A stretch of 64,000 bases of DNA, taken from assembly GCA_016703545.1 (NCBI GenBank), contig JADJBX010000006.1:186001-250000 (forward strand), in the 5' to 3' direction. Made by a program: the position numbers and the translations under genes. How positions within the stretch are numbered: the stretch's first letter is position 1; every line of letters starts with the position of its first letter. This document shows positions 18,987-26,593 of this stretch, one piece after another. The stretch is from Candidatus Amarobacillus elongatus (GTDB lineage Bacteria > Chloroflexota > Dehalococcoidia > Tepidiformales > Tepidiformaceae). The notes under the pieces are model-generated. The model was not told the origin of the DNA and did no database searches. It was given only the letters and a program-made list of their open reading frames with translations.

Positions 18987-20513
18987 ATGCCACTCCTCGG
19001 CGCCCCCGGAGAGCGGATCGGATACACCGTTCTCAAGCACCCCAACGGTGCTCCGCCTCTCTTTCTCCTGCACGGATTTACCGCAAGTAACGCCTCGTTC
19101 CTGACCAACCTCCCCGCGCTCCGGGAGCGCTTTACCGTCGTTACCATCGACCTTCTCGGTCACGGCGAATCCGACGCTCCCGCCTCCCCCGAGCCCTACG
19201 CCCCCGGCCCCGCCGTCGAACGCATCGTCGACCTCATGGACGAGCTCGACTTCGAGCAGGTGCTGCTCTGCGGCCACTCGCTCGGCGGCGCGCTCGCCCT
19301 CCGCGTGGCCCTCGACTACCCGGATCGCGTCGCCGGCCTCGTCGTCATCAATTCGAACTCCGCCGCCGGCACGCCCCAGTGGCGCGAACAGTCCCAGGCG
19401 AATCTCACGCAGATGGCCGCACGCCTTCGAGCCGAAGGCACCGGCTTCCTCCGCGACTCTCGGCTCTACCCCGCCCGCAGCCAGCGCCTCCCCGCCGACG
19501 CTCGCGACGCCCTCACGCGCGACTTCGACCGCCTCACCCCGGACGGCCTCGCCGGGACGGCCGAGTCGCTCGTCGTCGCCGTTAACGCCTACGAGCGCCT
19601 CGGCGAACTCGCCGTGCCCACCCTCGTCATCGTCGGCGACCGCGACCCCGATTTCGTGCACAACGCCCCCGCGCTCGTGGCGGGCATCCGCAAGGCCGAT
19701 GTGCAGGCTGTGACGCTCGAAAACGCCGGCCACGCCGCCAACCTCGAACAGCCCGAGGCGTTCAACGCGGCCCTCACCGCCTTCGCCGAACGGATCGGCT
19801 ACCTCAAGGCCGCCGCCGACGCAGGCCGTTCGCGCTGGAAGACGTACGCGCTGGTCGGGGGAGCGATGGTGCCCGCGTGGGCGCCGCTCGTGGTCATCGG
19901 GCTGCAGGTGCTCGGTGGAGGCGAGGGCGAAAGCCGGGCCGCCGTCCCGCGCACTCCCATCTCAAACGTCGCGGGCACGCAGGCGACCCCCACGAACACT
20001 CCCGTGCGCACCCCGACGGCGATCTCGCCGACGCTCGTGGTCGTGCCGCAGACGCCGGCGTCGTCGCCCTCCGCGGCGGCCGTCACCACCGCCACGATCG
20101 CGCCCACCGCCACCGCCGTGACCGCGACCCCGACACCGCAGCAGGCAACCCAGCCGACCCCCACGCGCATCCCCGCCACGGCCACGCCCACGGAGTCGCC
20201 GACCGAAGTCCCGCCGCCGACCCCCACGCCCGTTCCGCCCACGCCCACGCCCGTGCCCGCCGTGGGGATCAACGGCCCGTCGGCCGCGGCGGTCGGCCAG
20301 GTCGCGACTTTCTCGCCGTCCTTCGCAACCGAGCCGCTGACCTGGGACTGGAGTTCCAGCGGGTCCGGCGGCGCGAAAGGCCCGCAGATCTCGTACTCCA
20401 CTTCGTGGCCCGCACCCGGCTGCTACGGTGTCAGCCTGACGGCCCGCTACCGCGACAACACCACGCGCTCCGCGTCCGTGTCCGTCGCCGTGGGTGGAGC
20501 CACCTGCCCCTGA
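18987..20513 (+). CDS. MenH-like alpha/beta hydrolase fused to membrane anchor and PKD domain
   Basis: Product of 508 aa. Residues 1-270 form an alpha/beta hydrolase close to MenH-type enzymes: oxyanion LFLLHGFTASNASF, DLLGHGESDAP, nucleophile Ser in LLCGHSLGGALAL, Asp in VIVGDRDPDF, His in LENAGHAANLEQP. It lacks a signal peptide. One hydrophobic segment follows (about 288-307), then a Thr/Pro linker of about 100 residues, then a PKD-like beta domain (VGQVATFSPSF, WDWSSSGSGG) to the end. If the span is a membrane anchor, the hydrolase lies inside and the PKD domain outside. A -10-like TACATT ends 7 nt before the ATG and no Shine-Dalgarno is present. The MenH reaction itself is not certain. 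Confidence 0.82.
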   Translation: MPLLGAPGERIGYTVLKHPNGAPPLFLLHGFTASNASFLTNLPALRERFTVVTIDLLGHGESDAPASPEPYAPGPAVERIVDLMDELDFEQVLLCGHSLGGALALRVALDYPDRVAGLVVINSNSAAGTPQWREQSQANLTQMAARLRAEGTGFLRDSRLYPARSQRLPADARDALTRDFDRLTPDGLAGTAESLVVAVNAYERLGELAVPTLVIVGDRDPDFVHNAPALVAGIRKADVQAVTLENAGHAANLEQPEAFNAALTAFAERIGYLKAAADAGRSRWKTYALVGGAMVPAWAPLVVIGLQVLGGGEGESRAAVPRTPISNVAGTQATPTNTPVRTPTAISPTLVVVPQTPASSPSAAAVTTATIAPTATAVTATPTPQQATQPTPTRIPATATPTESPTEVPPPTPTPVPPTPTPVPAVGINGPSAAAVGQVATFSPSFATEPLTWDWSSSGSGGAKGPQISYSTSWPAPGCYGVSLTARYRDNTTRSASVSVAVGGATCP

Positions 20514-20670
20514 GCAGCGCCGGTTACTTCGCCAAATTGTTCGTTCTTCCTCGCGTTTATTGGTGCACGAAGCAGGCACGCTGGTGCGTCATTTTTTGAA
20601 CGGGATTTGATTCCGGGGTGAGCTTTCCTTTCACCAGAACACCGTCTTTCGCGATGCCTCATGGCTAAGT

Positions 20671-20676
20671 TATAGT
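20671..20676 (+). promoter_or_regulatory. -10 element of the 3-hydroxyacyl-CoA dehydrogenase operon
   Basis: TATAGT matches five of six positions, 38 nt before the GTG start. A small open frame (ATG 20685 to TGA 20718) lies in the leader and overlaps the start codon. The 200-bp gap upstream shows no gene. Confidence 0.45.
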
Positions 20677-20713
20677 GACTGCCTATGACTTCAACTGAGG
20701 GTCGGGAGGCTGC

Positions 20714-22045
20714 GTGGTGACCACGGAAGCTCTGCCGGCGCTGCGCCTGAAGAAGGTCGTGGTGCTCGGTGCAAACGGTGCGATGGGTGCGGGCTCGGCC
20801 GCGCTTTTCGCCGCAGGCGGCTGCCAGGTAACGCTGGTCGCGCGTGAAACGTCCAAGGCAGAGGCTGCCCTGGCGCAGATGCAGGGCATCACCAAGTCCG
20901 AGGTCGTCACCAATGGCGTCGAATGCGCCACCTACGACGACCTCCCCCGCCTGATGGATGGCGTGGACCTCATCTTCGAGGCCCTCGCCGAGGACATGGC
21001 CCTCAAGCGCGACATCTTCGCGAAGGTCGACGCCGTCCGCCCCCCGGACGCCTTCGTCGCCACCGTCTCCTCGGGTCTCTCGATCGTCGCCATGTGCGAA
21101 GGCCGCAGCGACGGCTTCAAGCAGCACTTCGCGGGCATCCACCTCTACAACCCGCCGCACGTCATGACGGGTGTCGAGGTCATCCCCCACCCGGACATGC
21201 CCCGCGACGTCGTCGATCAGCTCAGTGACATCCTCGCGCGCCGCTTCGGCCGCCAGGTCGTGCTCTGCGCGGATATGCCCGCCTTCGCCGGCAACCGCAT
21301 CGGCTTCAAGGTCCTCAACGAAGTCGCGAAGCTCGCCGAGGTGCACGGCGTCCAGCTCATGGACACGCTCGTCGGCCCCTATACCGGCCGCGCCATGGCG
21401 CCGCTCGCGACCGTCGACCTCGTCGGCTGGGACGTGCACAAGGCGATCGTCGATAACGTCGCCGCCAACGTGCAGGACGAGTGCCCCGGCGCCTTCGAGC
21501 TGCCCGCCTACATGCAGAAGCTCATCGAGAAGGGCCACCTTGGCGATAAGACCCCGGCCACCGGTGGCTTCTACGTCCGCATGACGCGCGACGGCAAGGC
21601 GTTCACCGAGGTCCTCGAGCCCGCGACCCTGAAGTACGTGCCCCTCGGCCCGGCCCTCAAGATCCCGTTCGTCGAGGAAATCAAGTACCTCAACCGCGCC
21701 GGCCGCTACCGCGAAGGCATGGCGAAGTTCATGGCCGCCGAAGGCGACCACGCCGATATCGCCCGCAAGGTCATCCTCGGCTACATCTCCTACTCCCTCA
21801 ACCGCGCGGGCGCCGGCGAAGTCGTCGAAACCTACGCCGATGCCGACCGCATCATGACCTCCGGGTTCAACTGGGCGCCCGCCAGCGGCCTCGCCGACCT
21901 CATCGGTGTCCAGAAGACAATCGATGCGCTCAAGCGCTACGACCTGGCCGTTCCGGCGCTGCTCGATGCGGCGGCTCGGGGCGATGTACCCACGCCGCTC
22001 TTCAACCTGCCGTTTGTCACGCCCCGCCGGTACCTCGCCGGCTAA
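20714..22045 (+). CDS. 3-hydroxyacyl-CoA dehydrogenase family protein
   Basis: Product of 443 aa. Seen: the NAD-binding KKVVVLGANGAMGAGSAALF near residues 13-32, LIFEALAEDMALKRDIFAKV, the catalytic His region in HFAGIHLYNPPHVMTGVEVI, and NRIGFKVLNEVAKLAEVHGV leading into the C-terminal helical domain. It oxidises 3-hydroxyacyl-CoA to 3-ketoacyl-CoA in beta-oxidation. Two GTG codons stand in tandem (20714, 20717); GGGAGG at 20704-20709 is better spaced for the second. The thiolase gene starts 20 nt downstream, giving a two-gene beta-oxidation operon. It lacks the hydratase half found in FadB. Confidence 0.9.
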   Translation: MVTTEALPALRLKKVVVLGANGAMGAGSAALFAAGGCQVTLVARETSKAEAALAQMQGITKSEVVTNGVECATYDDLPRLMDGVDLIFEALAEDMALKRDIFAKVDAVRPPDAFVATVSSGLSIVAMCEGRSDGFKQHFAGIHLYNPPHVMTGVEVIPHPDMPRDVVDQLSDILARRFGRQVVLCADMPAFAGNRIGFKVLNEVAKLAEVHGVQLMDTLVGPYTGRAMAPLATVDLVGWDVHKAIVDNVAANVQDECPGAFELPAYMQKLIEKGHLGDKTPATGGFYVRMTRDGKAFTEVLEPATLKYVPLGPALKIPFVEEIKYLNRAGRYREGMAKFMAAEGDHADIARKVILGYISYSLNRAGAGEVVETYADADRIMTSGFNWAPASGLADLIGVQKTIDALKRYDLAVPALLDAAARGDVPTPLFNLPFVTPRRYLAG

Positions 22046-22065
22046 GTCCCCAGGAGTGCATTCCC

Positions 22066-23298
22066 ATGCCTGAGCCCGTTTTCGTTCTCGGTGGCTACCA
22101 GACCGACTTCGCCCGTAACTGGTCGAAGGAGAACAAGCACATCTCCGCGATGTTCAACGAGGTCGTCCAGGGCGCCCTCGAATCCACCGGCATCCCCCCG
22201 CAGGATGTCGAAGTGGGCCACGTGGGGAACTTCGCCGCCGAGCTCTACACCATGCAGGGCCACCTCGGCGCCTTCCTCATCGAAACCGACCCGGCCTTCA
22301 GCGGCCTGCCCACCGGCCGCCACGAAGCCGCCTGCGCCTCCGGCTCCATCGCCCTCCTCGCCGCCTCGGCCGAGATCGAAGCCGGCCGCTACGACCTCGC
22401 CATGGTCGTCGGCGTCGAGCAGATGAAGACCGTCGATTCCGCTCGCGGTGGCGACTTCCTCGGCACCGCCGCCTGGTACGAGCGCGAAGCCGCCGGCGTC
22501 TCCTTCCCCTTCCCGAAGCTCTTCGGCCGCCTCGGCGACGAGTACGAGAAGCGCTACGGCCTCAAGGACGAGCACCTCGCCCGCATCTCGGCCATCAACT
22601 ACGCCAATGCCAAGCTGAACCCGCTCGCGCAGACGCGCGGCTGGTACATGACCGAAGAGCACGCGAACAGCACCGACCGGTTCAACTCGGTCATCGGTGG
22701 CCGCATCAAGATCTCCGACTGCTCGCAGGTGACCGACGGCGCGATCTGCGTCTTCCTCGCCTCGAAGAAGTACGCGGAGAAGTACGCGAAGGCGCGCAAC
22801 CTCGACATCAACAAGATCCCGCAGATCCTCGGGTGGGGGCATCACACCGCGCCGCTCGGCTTCGACGAGAAGGTGGCCGAAAGCCGCGATAACCCGTTCG
22901 TCCTGCCGCACACCCGCCAGGCCATCGTCGATGCGTTCAACCGCGCGAAGGTCGCCGACGTCTGGGGCATCGACGCCATCGAGACCCATGACTGCTTCAC
23001 CACGAGCGAGTACATGGCCATCGACCACTTCGGCCTGACCGCGCCCGGCAAGTCCTGGCAGGCGATCGAAGAGGGCGTCATCGACCTCGATGGCAAGCTC
23101 CCGATCAACCCCAGCGGCGGCCTCATCGGCACCGGGCACCCGGTCGGCGGCACCGGCGTCCGCCAGGTCCTCGATGCCTTCCGCCAGGTGACCAACACCG
23201 CCGGCGGCTACCAGGTCGAAGGCGCGAAGAAGGTCGCCACCCTCAACATCGGCGGCAGCGGCACCACGAGCTGCGTCTTCGTCGTCGGAAACGAGTAA
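22066..23298 (+). CDS. acetyl-CoA acetyltransferase (thiolase family)
   Basis: Product of 410 aa. Seen: nucleophile Cys in RHEAACASGSIAL (about residue 90), the EQMK segment after it, HDCFTTSEYMAI, the general-base His in GGLIGTGHPVGGTG, and the C-terminal GGSGTTSCVFVVG. This is the SCP2-like branch of thiolases that cleave 3-ketoacyl-CoA with CoA. It directly follows the 3-hydroxyacyl-CoA dehydrogenase (20-nt gap containing AGGAG), so the two catalyse consecutive steps of beta-oxidation. All catalytic residues are present, unlike the thiolase-like gene at 58094. Confidence 0.92.
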   Translation: MPEPVFVLGGYQTDFARNWSKENKHISAMFNEVVQGALESTGIPPQDVEVGHVGNFAAELYTMQGHLGAFLIETDPAFSGLPTGRHEAACASGSIALLAASAEIEAGRYDLAMVVGVEQMKTVDSARGGDFLGTAAWYEREAAGVSFPFPKLFGRLGDEYEKRYGLKDEHLARISAINYANAKLNPLAQTRGWYMTEEHANSTDRFNSVIGGRIKISDCSQVTDGAICVFLASKKYAEKYAKARNLDINKIPQILGWGHHTAPLGFDEKVAESRDNPFVLPHTRQAIVDAFNRAKVADVWGIDAIETHDCFTTSEYMAIDHFGLTAPGKSWQAIEEGVIDLDGKLPINPSGGLIGTGHPVGGTGVRQVLDAFRQVTNTAGGYQVEGAKKVATLNIGGSGTTSCVFVVGNE

Positions 23299-23326
23299 CG
23301 CCTGGGGGGGGCCTTTTCGCGTTCTC

Positions 23327-23422
23327 GAGAAGAAAAAGGAGACGAGAGAAAGGAGAAAAGCGCCTCCGCCCCGGACGTCGCTGGTCCCGGTGCCTTTCTC
23401 CTTTCTCTTTTCTCTTTTCTCC
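23327..23422. repeat. purine/pyrimidine inverted-repeat element
   Basis: A nearly pure purine tract (23327-23360) and a pure pyrimidine tract (23393-23422) with perfectly complementary 13-bp arms (23346-23358 and 23395-23407). It follows the thiolase stop and probably ends transcription; the mirror-like composition could also form triplex DNA. A related pyrimidine tract lies at 59893-59916. Confidence 0.6.
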
Positions 23423-23530
23423 GTCGAAGGTCCCCCGTGCGCCTCATTCCCTCTGCCGTGGGTGGCCGAACGCGGTTCGGCGATGATCGGATCACGGTCG
23501 AAGAGGCCGAACCACACGGAGGAACCCGAG

Positions 23531-23704
23531 ATGCACTGGATTGAAGCCCACGCCCACGCCGCCGAGTACGAACGGGACGTCATCGTCCGCGATGCCGCCC
23601 GCGATGCCAGCATCCGCCGCGCCCTCGAAGCCGAGCGCGCCGAGAAGGCCCCCGCCCCCGTCCGCCAGCCGTCGTTCATTCGCCGCCTGGTGCTCGGGCA
23701 GTGA
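23531..23704 (+). CDS. small protein of unknown function
   Basis: A 57-aa product that is highly charged and helical (HAAEYERDVIVRDAARD, then RRALEAERAEKA), ending in a basic segment SFIRRLVLGQ. Not recognised. GGAGGA lies 7 nt before the ATG, a strong ribosome site, which is the main evidence for the gene. The frame is open upstream but crosses the purine/pyrimidine element. It could be a small membrane-associated or regulatory peptide. Confidence 0.6.
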   Translation: MHWIEAHAHAAEYERDVIVRDAARDASIRRALEAERAEKAPAPVRQPSFIRRLVLGQ

Positions 23705-23725
23705 CGCCGGGCACCGGAACCATGG

Positions 23726-23755
23726 AAGGGCCAGTCCGGTAACGGGCTGGCCCTT
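23726..23755. terminator. bidirectional terminator
   Basis: A 9-bp perfect stem (23726-23734 with 23747-23755) and a 12-nt loop, A-rich on the left and T-rich on the right (CCCTTT), between convergent genes. Confidence 0.65.
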
Positions 23756-23767
23756 TCGCTTCCTCGC

Positions 23768-24871
23768 CTATCCGCGGTACCGCAGCCGCAGCGTCACCAG
23801 CTCGCGCGGCACGCCGCCCAGGTGGCGCTTGTACTCCTCGTCCCCGCGCAGGAAATCGAACTCGCGGCAGCCCCGCCCGATCGCCTCGCGGATAGAGACC
23901 GCCTTCGAAAGCAACCCCACCGCGAGCCCCGACGACGTGGGCTCGAACCCGCTGTTGTACAGGTAGGTCACCCCGCCGGATTCGAACGCGAACAGCATCG
24001 CCACCGTCATGCCATCCAGCCGCAGGACCTCGATCGCCGCCATCCCCAGCCTCGAGAACGTGCCCGCAAGCTCCCGGAAGAACGCCTCCATGGTGGGCGT
24101 GAGGAAGGCGGCCTTGTCCACCCGGCTCGCACGCATCAGGGCCATCAGGTCGTCCACCGCCACCGCCACGTCATCCGTCGCCGAGACGCGCTCGAAGGCG
24201 ACCGTGCCCGCCGCCTCCAGGTTCCGGAGCTTGCGCCGCAGCTCGTGGCGGTCGTGCTTGCCCAGGCCCTGGACGAACGCCTCGAACGTCGCCGGCAGCG
24301 CCGCCACCGGCGCCACCGCCTCCGGCTCGGCCACGACGGTCCACCCGAGGCCGTCCGCGACCTCGTCGAACGCGCGCCGCATCTCGCCATCCGCCGCGAT
24401 GCCGCGCAATTCGAGCGAGGGCGTCATGTCCTCCGCCAGCCACTCCAACACGCCCCGCGCGACCAGCCTCTCGAATCCCGGCGCCGCCAGTGGGCCGCCG
24501 TAGTCGCGCACGTTGTGGTCGCCGAGCATGCGCGCCTGCCCGGGCGCCGCCATGTCGAGCGCGAGCACCCCGCGCAACGGCGGCAGCGCCGGTTCGGCGG
24601 CATCGCCCTCCGCGTCCGCTTCGGGGGTGTCGGCGTCGTCCTCCGGGCCGGATCGCGCGCGCCGCCGCCCGGGCGCCTCCCGCACCGAGAGGAACACGGG
24701 CGCTGTCCCGGACCCGAAGTGCCGCAGCCAGGTCCGGTGCCATGCCGGGTGCACGAACGGCGATGCGCCCGCCTCGGCGTGCAGCGCCGCCCATTCGTCC
24801 GCGAGCGAATCCAGCGCCGCCGGGTCGGTCTGGGGGAGTGGGGCGCGTGGTGAGCGCGGCTCGGCCGTCAT
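23768..24871 (-). CDS. GNAT-fold acetyltransferase (BioF2/CelD-like)
   Basis: Product of 367 aa. The N-terminus has the WAALHAEAGASPFVHPAWHR motif of acetyltransferase_6/CelD-like proteins. The C-terminal half shows KHDRHELRRKLRNLEAAGTV, GMTVAMLFAFESGGVTYLYNSGFEP and GCREFDFLRGDEEYKRHLGG, the two half-GNAT arrangement of this family. Members transfer acyl groups in polysaccharide or envelope synthesis; the substrate here is unknown. Residues about 70-95 hold a low-complexity acidic insert. It lies 37 nt downstream of folE on the same strand and probably shares its transcript. Confidence 0.82.
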   Translation of the reverse strand: MTAEPRSPRAPLPQTDPAALDSLADEWAALHAEAGASPFVHPAWHRTWLRHFGSGTAPVFLSVREAPGRRRARSGPEDDADTPEADAEGDAAEPALPPLRGVLALDMAAPGQARMLGDHNVRDYGGPLAAPGFERLVARGVLEWLAEDMTPSLELRGIAADGEMRRAFDEVADGLGWTVVAEPEAVAPVAALPATFEAFVQGLGKHDRHELRRKLRNLEAAGTVAFERVSATDDVAVAVDDLMALMRASRVDKAAFLTPTMEAFFRELAGTFSRLGMAAIEVLRLDGMTVAMLFAFESGGVTYLYNSGFEPTSSGLAVGLLSKAVSIREAIGRGCREFDFLRGDEEYKRHLGGVPRELVTLRLRYRG

Positions 24872-24908
24872 CGCCGCGTGCCCGCCTCGGGCGCGAAACG
24901 CCCGGCTC

Positions 24909-25493
24909 TCACCGGCCCGCCACCAGCGAGAGGAACTCCCCCCGTGTCACCGAGGACTGGCGGAACTGGCCGCGCATCGCGCTCGTGATCATCCGGCTTC
25001 CAGGCTTCTCCACCCCGCGCATCGTCATGCACAGGTGCTCCGCTTCGATCACGACTGCAACCCCGTCCGGCTGGAGCGTGTCCATGATCGCCTCGGCGAC
25101 CTGGCTCGTCAGTTGCTCCTGGATCTGCGGCCGCCGCGCGAACCCTTCGACCACCCGCGCGATCTTCGAGATGCCCACCACGCGCCCATCGGGCACGTAC
25201 CCCACGTGCGCCTGCCCGTGAAAGGGCAGGAAGTGGTGTTCGCACATGGAATAGAAGGGGATGTTGCGAAGGATGACCATCTCGTCGTGCGGCACATCGA
25301 AGCCCACGCGCAGGTACTCCCGCGGGTCGACACCGAGGCCGCCGAACACCTCGCCGTACATCTCCGCGATGCGGCGTGGCGTGTCGAGCAGCCCTTCGCG
25401 GCCGGGGTCTTCGCCGATCGCGAGGAACAGCTCCTTGACGGCGGCCTGGATACGGGCGTCATCGACGCCCAGCCGGGGACTGGGGGTGGACAT
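24909..25493 (-). CDS. folE: GTP cyclohydrolase I
   Basis: Product of 194 aa. It converts GTP to 7,8-dihydroneopterin triphosphate, the first step of folate and pterin synthesis. Seen: GLLDTPRRIAEMYGEVFGGL, the zinc and catalytic region FYSMCEHHFLPFHGQAHVGY, GISKIARVVEGFARRPQIQE, and EAEHLCMTMRGVEKPGS with the third zinc Cys. Full length for the family. ATG 25493 was chosen because a GGAG site lies 8 nt upstream and the family start follows. The GNAT gene follows in the same direction. Confidence 0.96.
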   Translation of the reverse strand: MSTPSPRLGVDDARIQAAVKELFLAIGEDPGREGLLDTPRRIAEMYGEVFGGLGVDPREYLRVGFDVPHDEMVILRNIPFYSMCEHHFLPFHGQAHVGYVPDGRVVGISKIARVVEGFARRPQIQEQLTSQVAEAIMDTLQPDGVAVVIEAEHLCMTMRGVEKPGSRMITSAMRGQFRQSSVTRGEFLSLVAGR

Positions 25494-25568
25494 GGCGGCT
25501 CCGGGAATACGTCTGTCGCCCCACACGGTACCAGACACGCTACCCGCGAGCCGCATGTCCGCTCCCAC

Positions 25569-25886
25569 TCAGGCCGGGTAGGTCGTCACGTTCAGGATCT
25601 GGCGCTCGCCGCTCTTCGTAAGCGACACCGTCTTGCCGAACCAGTCCTGGAACTCCTGCGTCGTGTACAGCTGCTGGTCGGCCGCCATGAACGCCGCGTA
25701 CGAGGCGAGGTCCTCGAACTCCATCTCGAGCTGCAGCGTGAACATGGCCCCCGTCACGTCCGTGTACATGCGGCCGGAAGTGACCCCGAGCGTCTTACCG
25801 TGAGTCTCCATGAACTCCCTGAAGAGAGCCGCCAACGCGTCGCCCTGTCCGTACTGAGCCTTGAACGTCAATCGTTCGACAATCAC
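25569..25886 (-). CDS. small dimeric alpha/beta-barrel-like protein
   Basis: Product of 105 aa, not firmly recognised. The pattern VERLTFKAQYGQGDALAALF, then an amphipathic helix, GVTSGRMYTDVTGAMFTLQLEMEFEDLASYAAF and a final strand resembles ferredoxin-like dimeric barrels (NIPSNAP/Dabb-like). The start is GTG 25886, with AGGAGA about 7 nt upstream; the longer frame to 25937 has no ribosome site. It is divergent from the next gene and may belong to a unit with folE downstream. Confidence 0.65.
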   Translation of the reverse strand: MIVERLTFKAQYGQGDALAALFREFMETHGKTLGVTSGRMYTDVTGAMFTLQLEMEFEDLASYAAFMAADQQLYTTQEFQDWFGKTVSLTKSGERQILNVTTYPA

Positions 25887-25981
25887 CGCTGGTCTCCTGC
25901 CTCGAATTCGCTCCCGGGTATCCCGGTCACGACACACTACGCCTGTCCGCGGCGAAGTGATCAGCCTGTTACCATTCGCCC

Positions 25982-26443
25982 GTGAGCGACGACGCGATCG
26001 ACCTGCTTGTCCGCCGTGGTCTGCGCCTCGCGGCCGCGCCGCTGTCCGCGGGCGAACCGTGCGAAACCGCGCTCCCGTTCGCGCTCGACGATGACGCCGC
26101 GCCGTTCGGTCACGGTCCCGGGCAAGCGTTCACCGCCATCCTCGATGCGCTCGATGCCCTGGCGGTCCGCCTCGACCGGCTCGAATGCGCCCTCGCCGCG
26201 CTCCCGCCGCCGCCCGACCCGGAGCGCGCCCTCGCGGGGCCGTTCGCGGCCCTCACCGCGCGCCTCGCCGCGATCGAGGCCACCCTCGCGGTTGTCGCCG
26301 CCGCCCCGCCGCCGCCCGATCCCGCGGCCGCCGTCGAGGCGTCGTTCGCGGCGCTCTCCGGCCGCATGGACGCGCTCGCCGCGGCCGTCGCGGCCCCACC
26401 GCCCCCGGAGCGAAAGCGGCCGGGCAAGAAGCGCGCGAAGTAG
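25982..26443 (+). CDS. Ala/Pro-rich coiled-coil protein
   Basis: Product of 153 aa, not recognised. After a short N-terminal domain there are three similar helical units separated by PPPPDP or PPPPE spacers (AILDALDALAVRLDRLECAL, AALTARLAAIEATLAVV, AALSGRMDALAAAV), ending in a Lys/Arg tail (KRPGKKRAK) that could bind nucleic acid or membrane. GTG 25982 has no ribosome site, but TGTTACCAT ends exactly 6 nt upstream, suggesting a leaderless message. Confidence 0.6.
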   Translation: MSDDAIDLLVRRGLRLAAAPLSAGEPCETALPFALDDDAAPFGHGPGQAFTAILDALDALAVRLDRLECALAALPPPPDPERALAGPFAALTARLAAIEATLAVVAAAPPPPDPAAAVEASFAALSGRMDALAAAVAAPPPPERKRPGKKRAK

Positions 26444-26529
26444 CTCCCGGCGCCCCAGGCTCGTCCCCCGTGTGCCCATATGGCCCACGTGCGAGGTAAG
26501 GCGCGGCTCACTTCCCAGCCGGGGGCACA

Positions 26530-26545
26530 AACGTTACTGTACGTT
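26530..26545. promoter_or_regulatory. possible operator upstream of the P450 gene
   Basis: An inverted repeat AACGT-N6-ACGTT lies about 50 nt before the P450 start. It resembles TetR-type sites by symmetry and spacing. No regulator gene is adjacent. Confidence 0.3.
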
Positions 26546-26593
26546 CATTCACTTATCGGCCGCGAACGCCAACGCGGTCCGCCGGAGTTCGCC

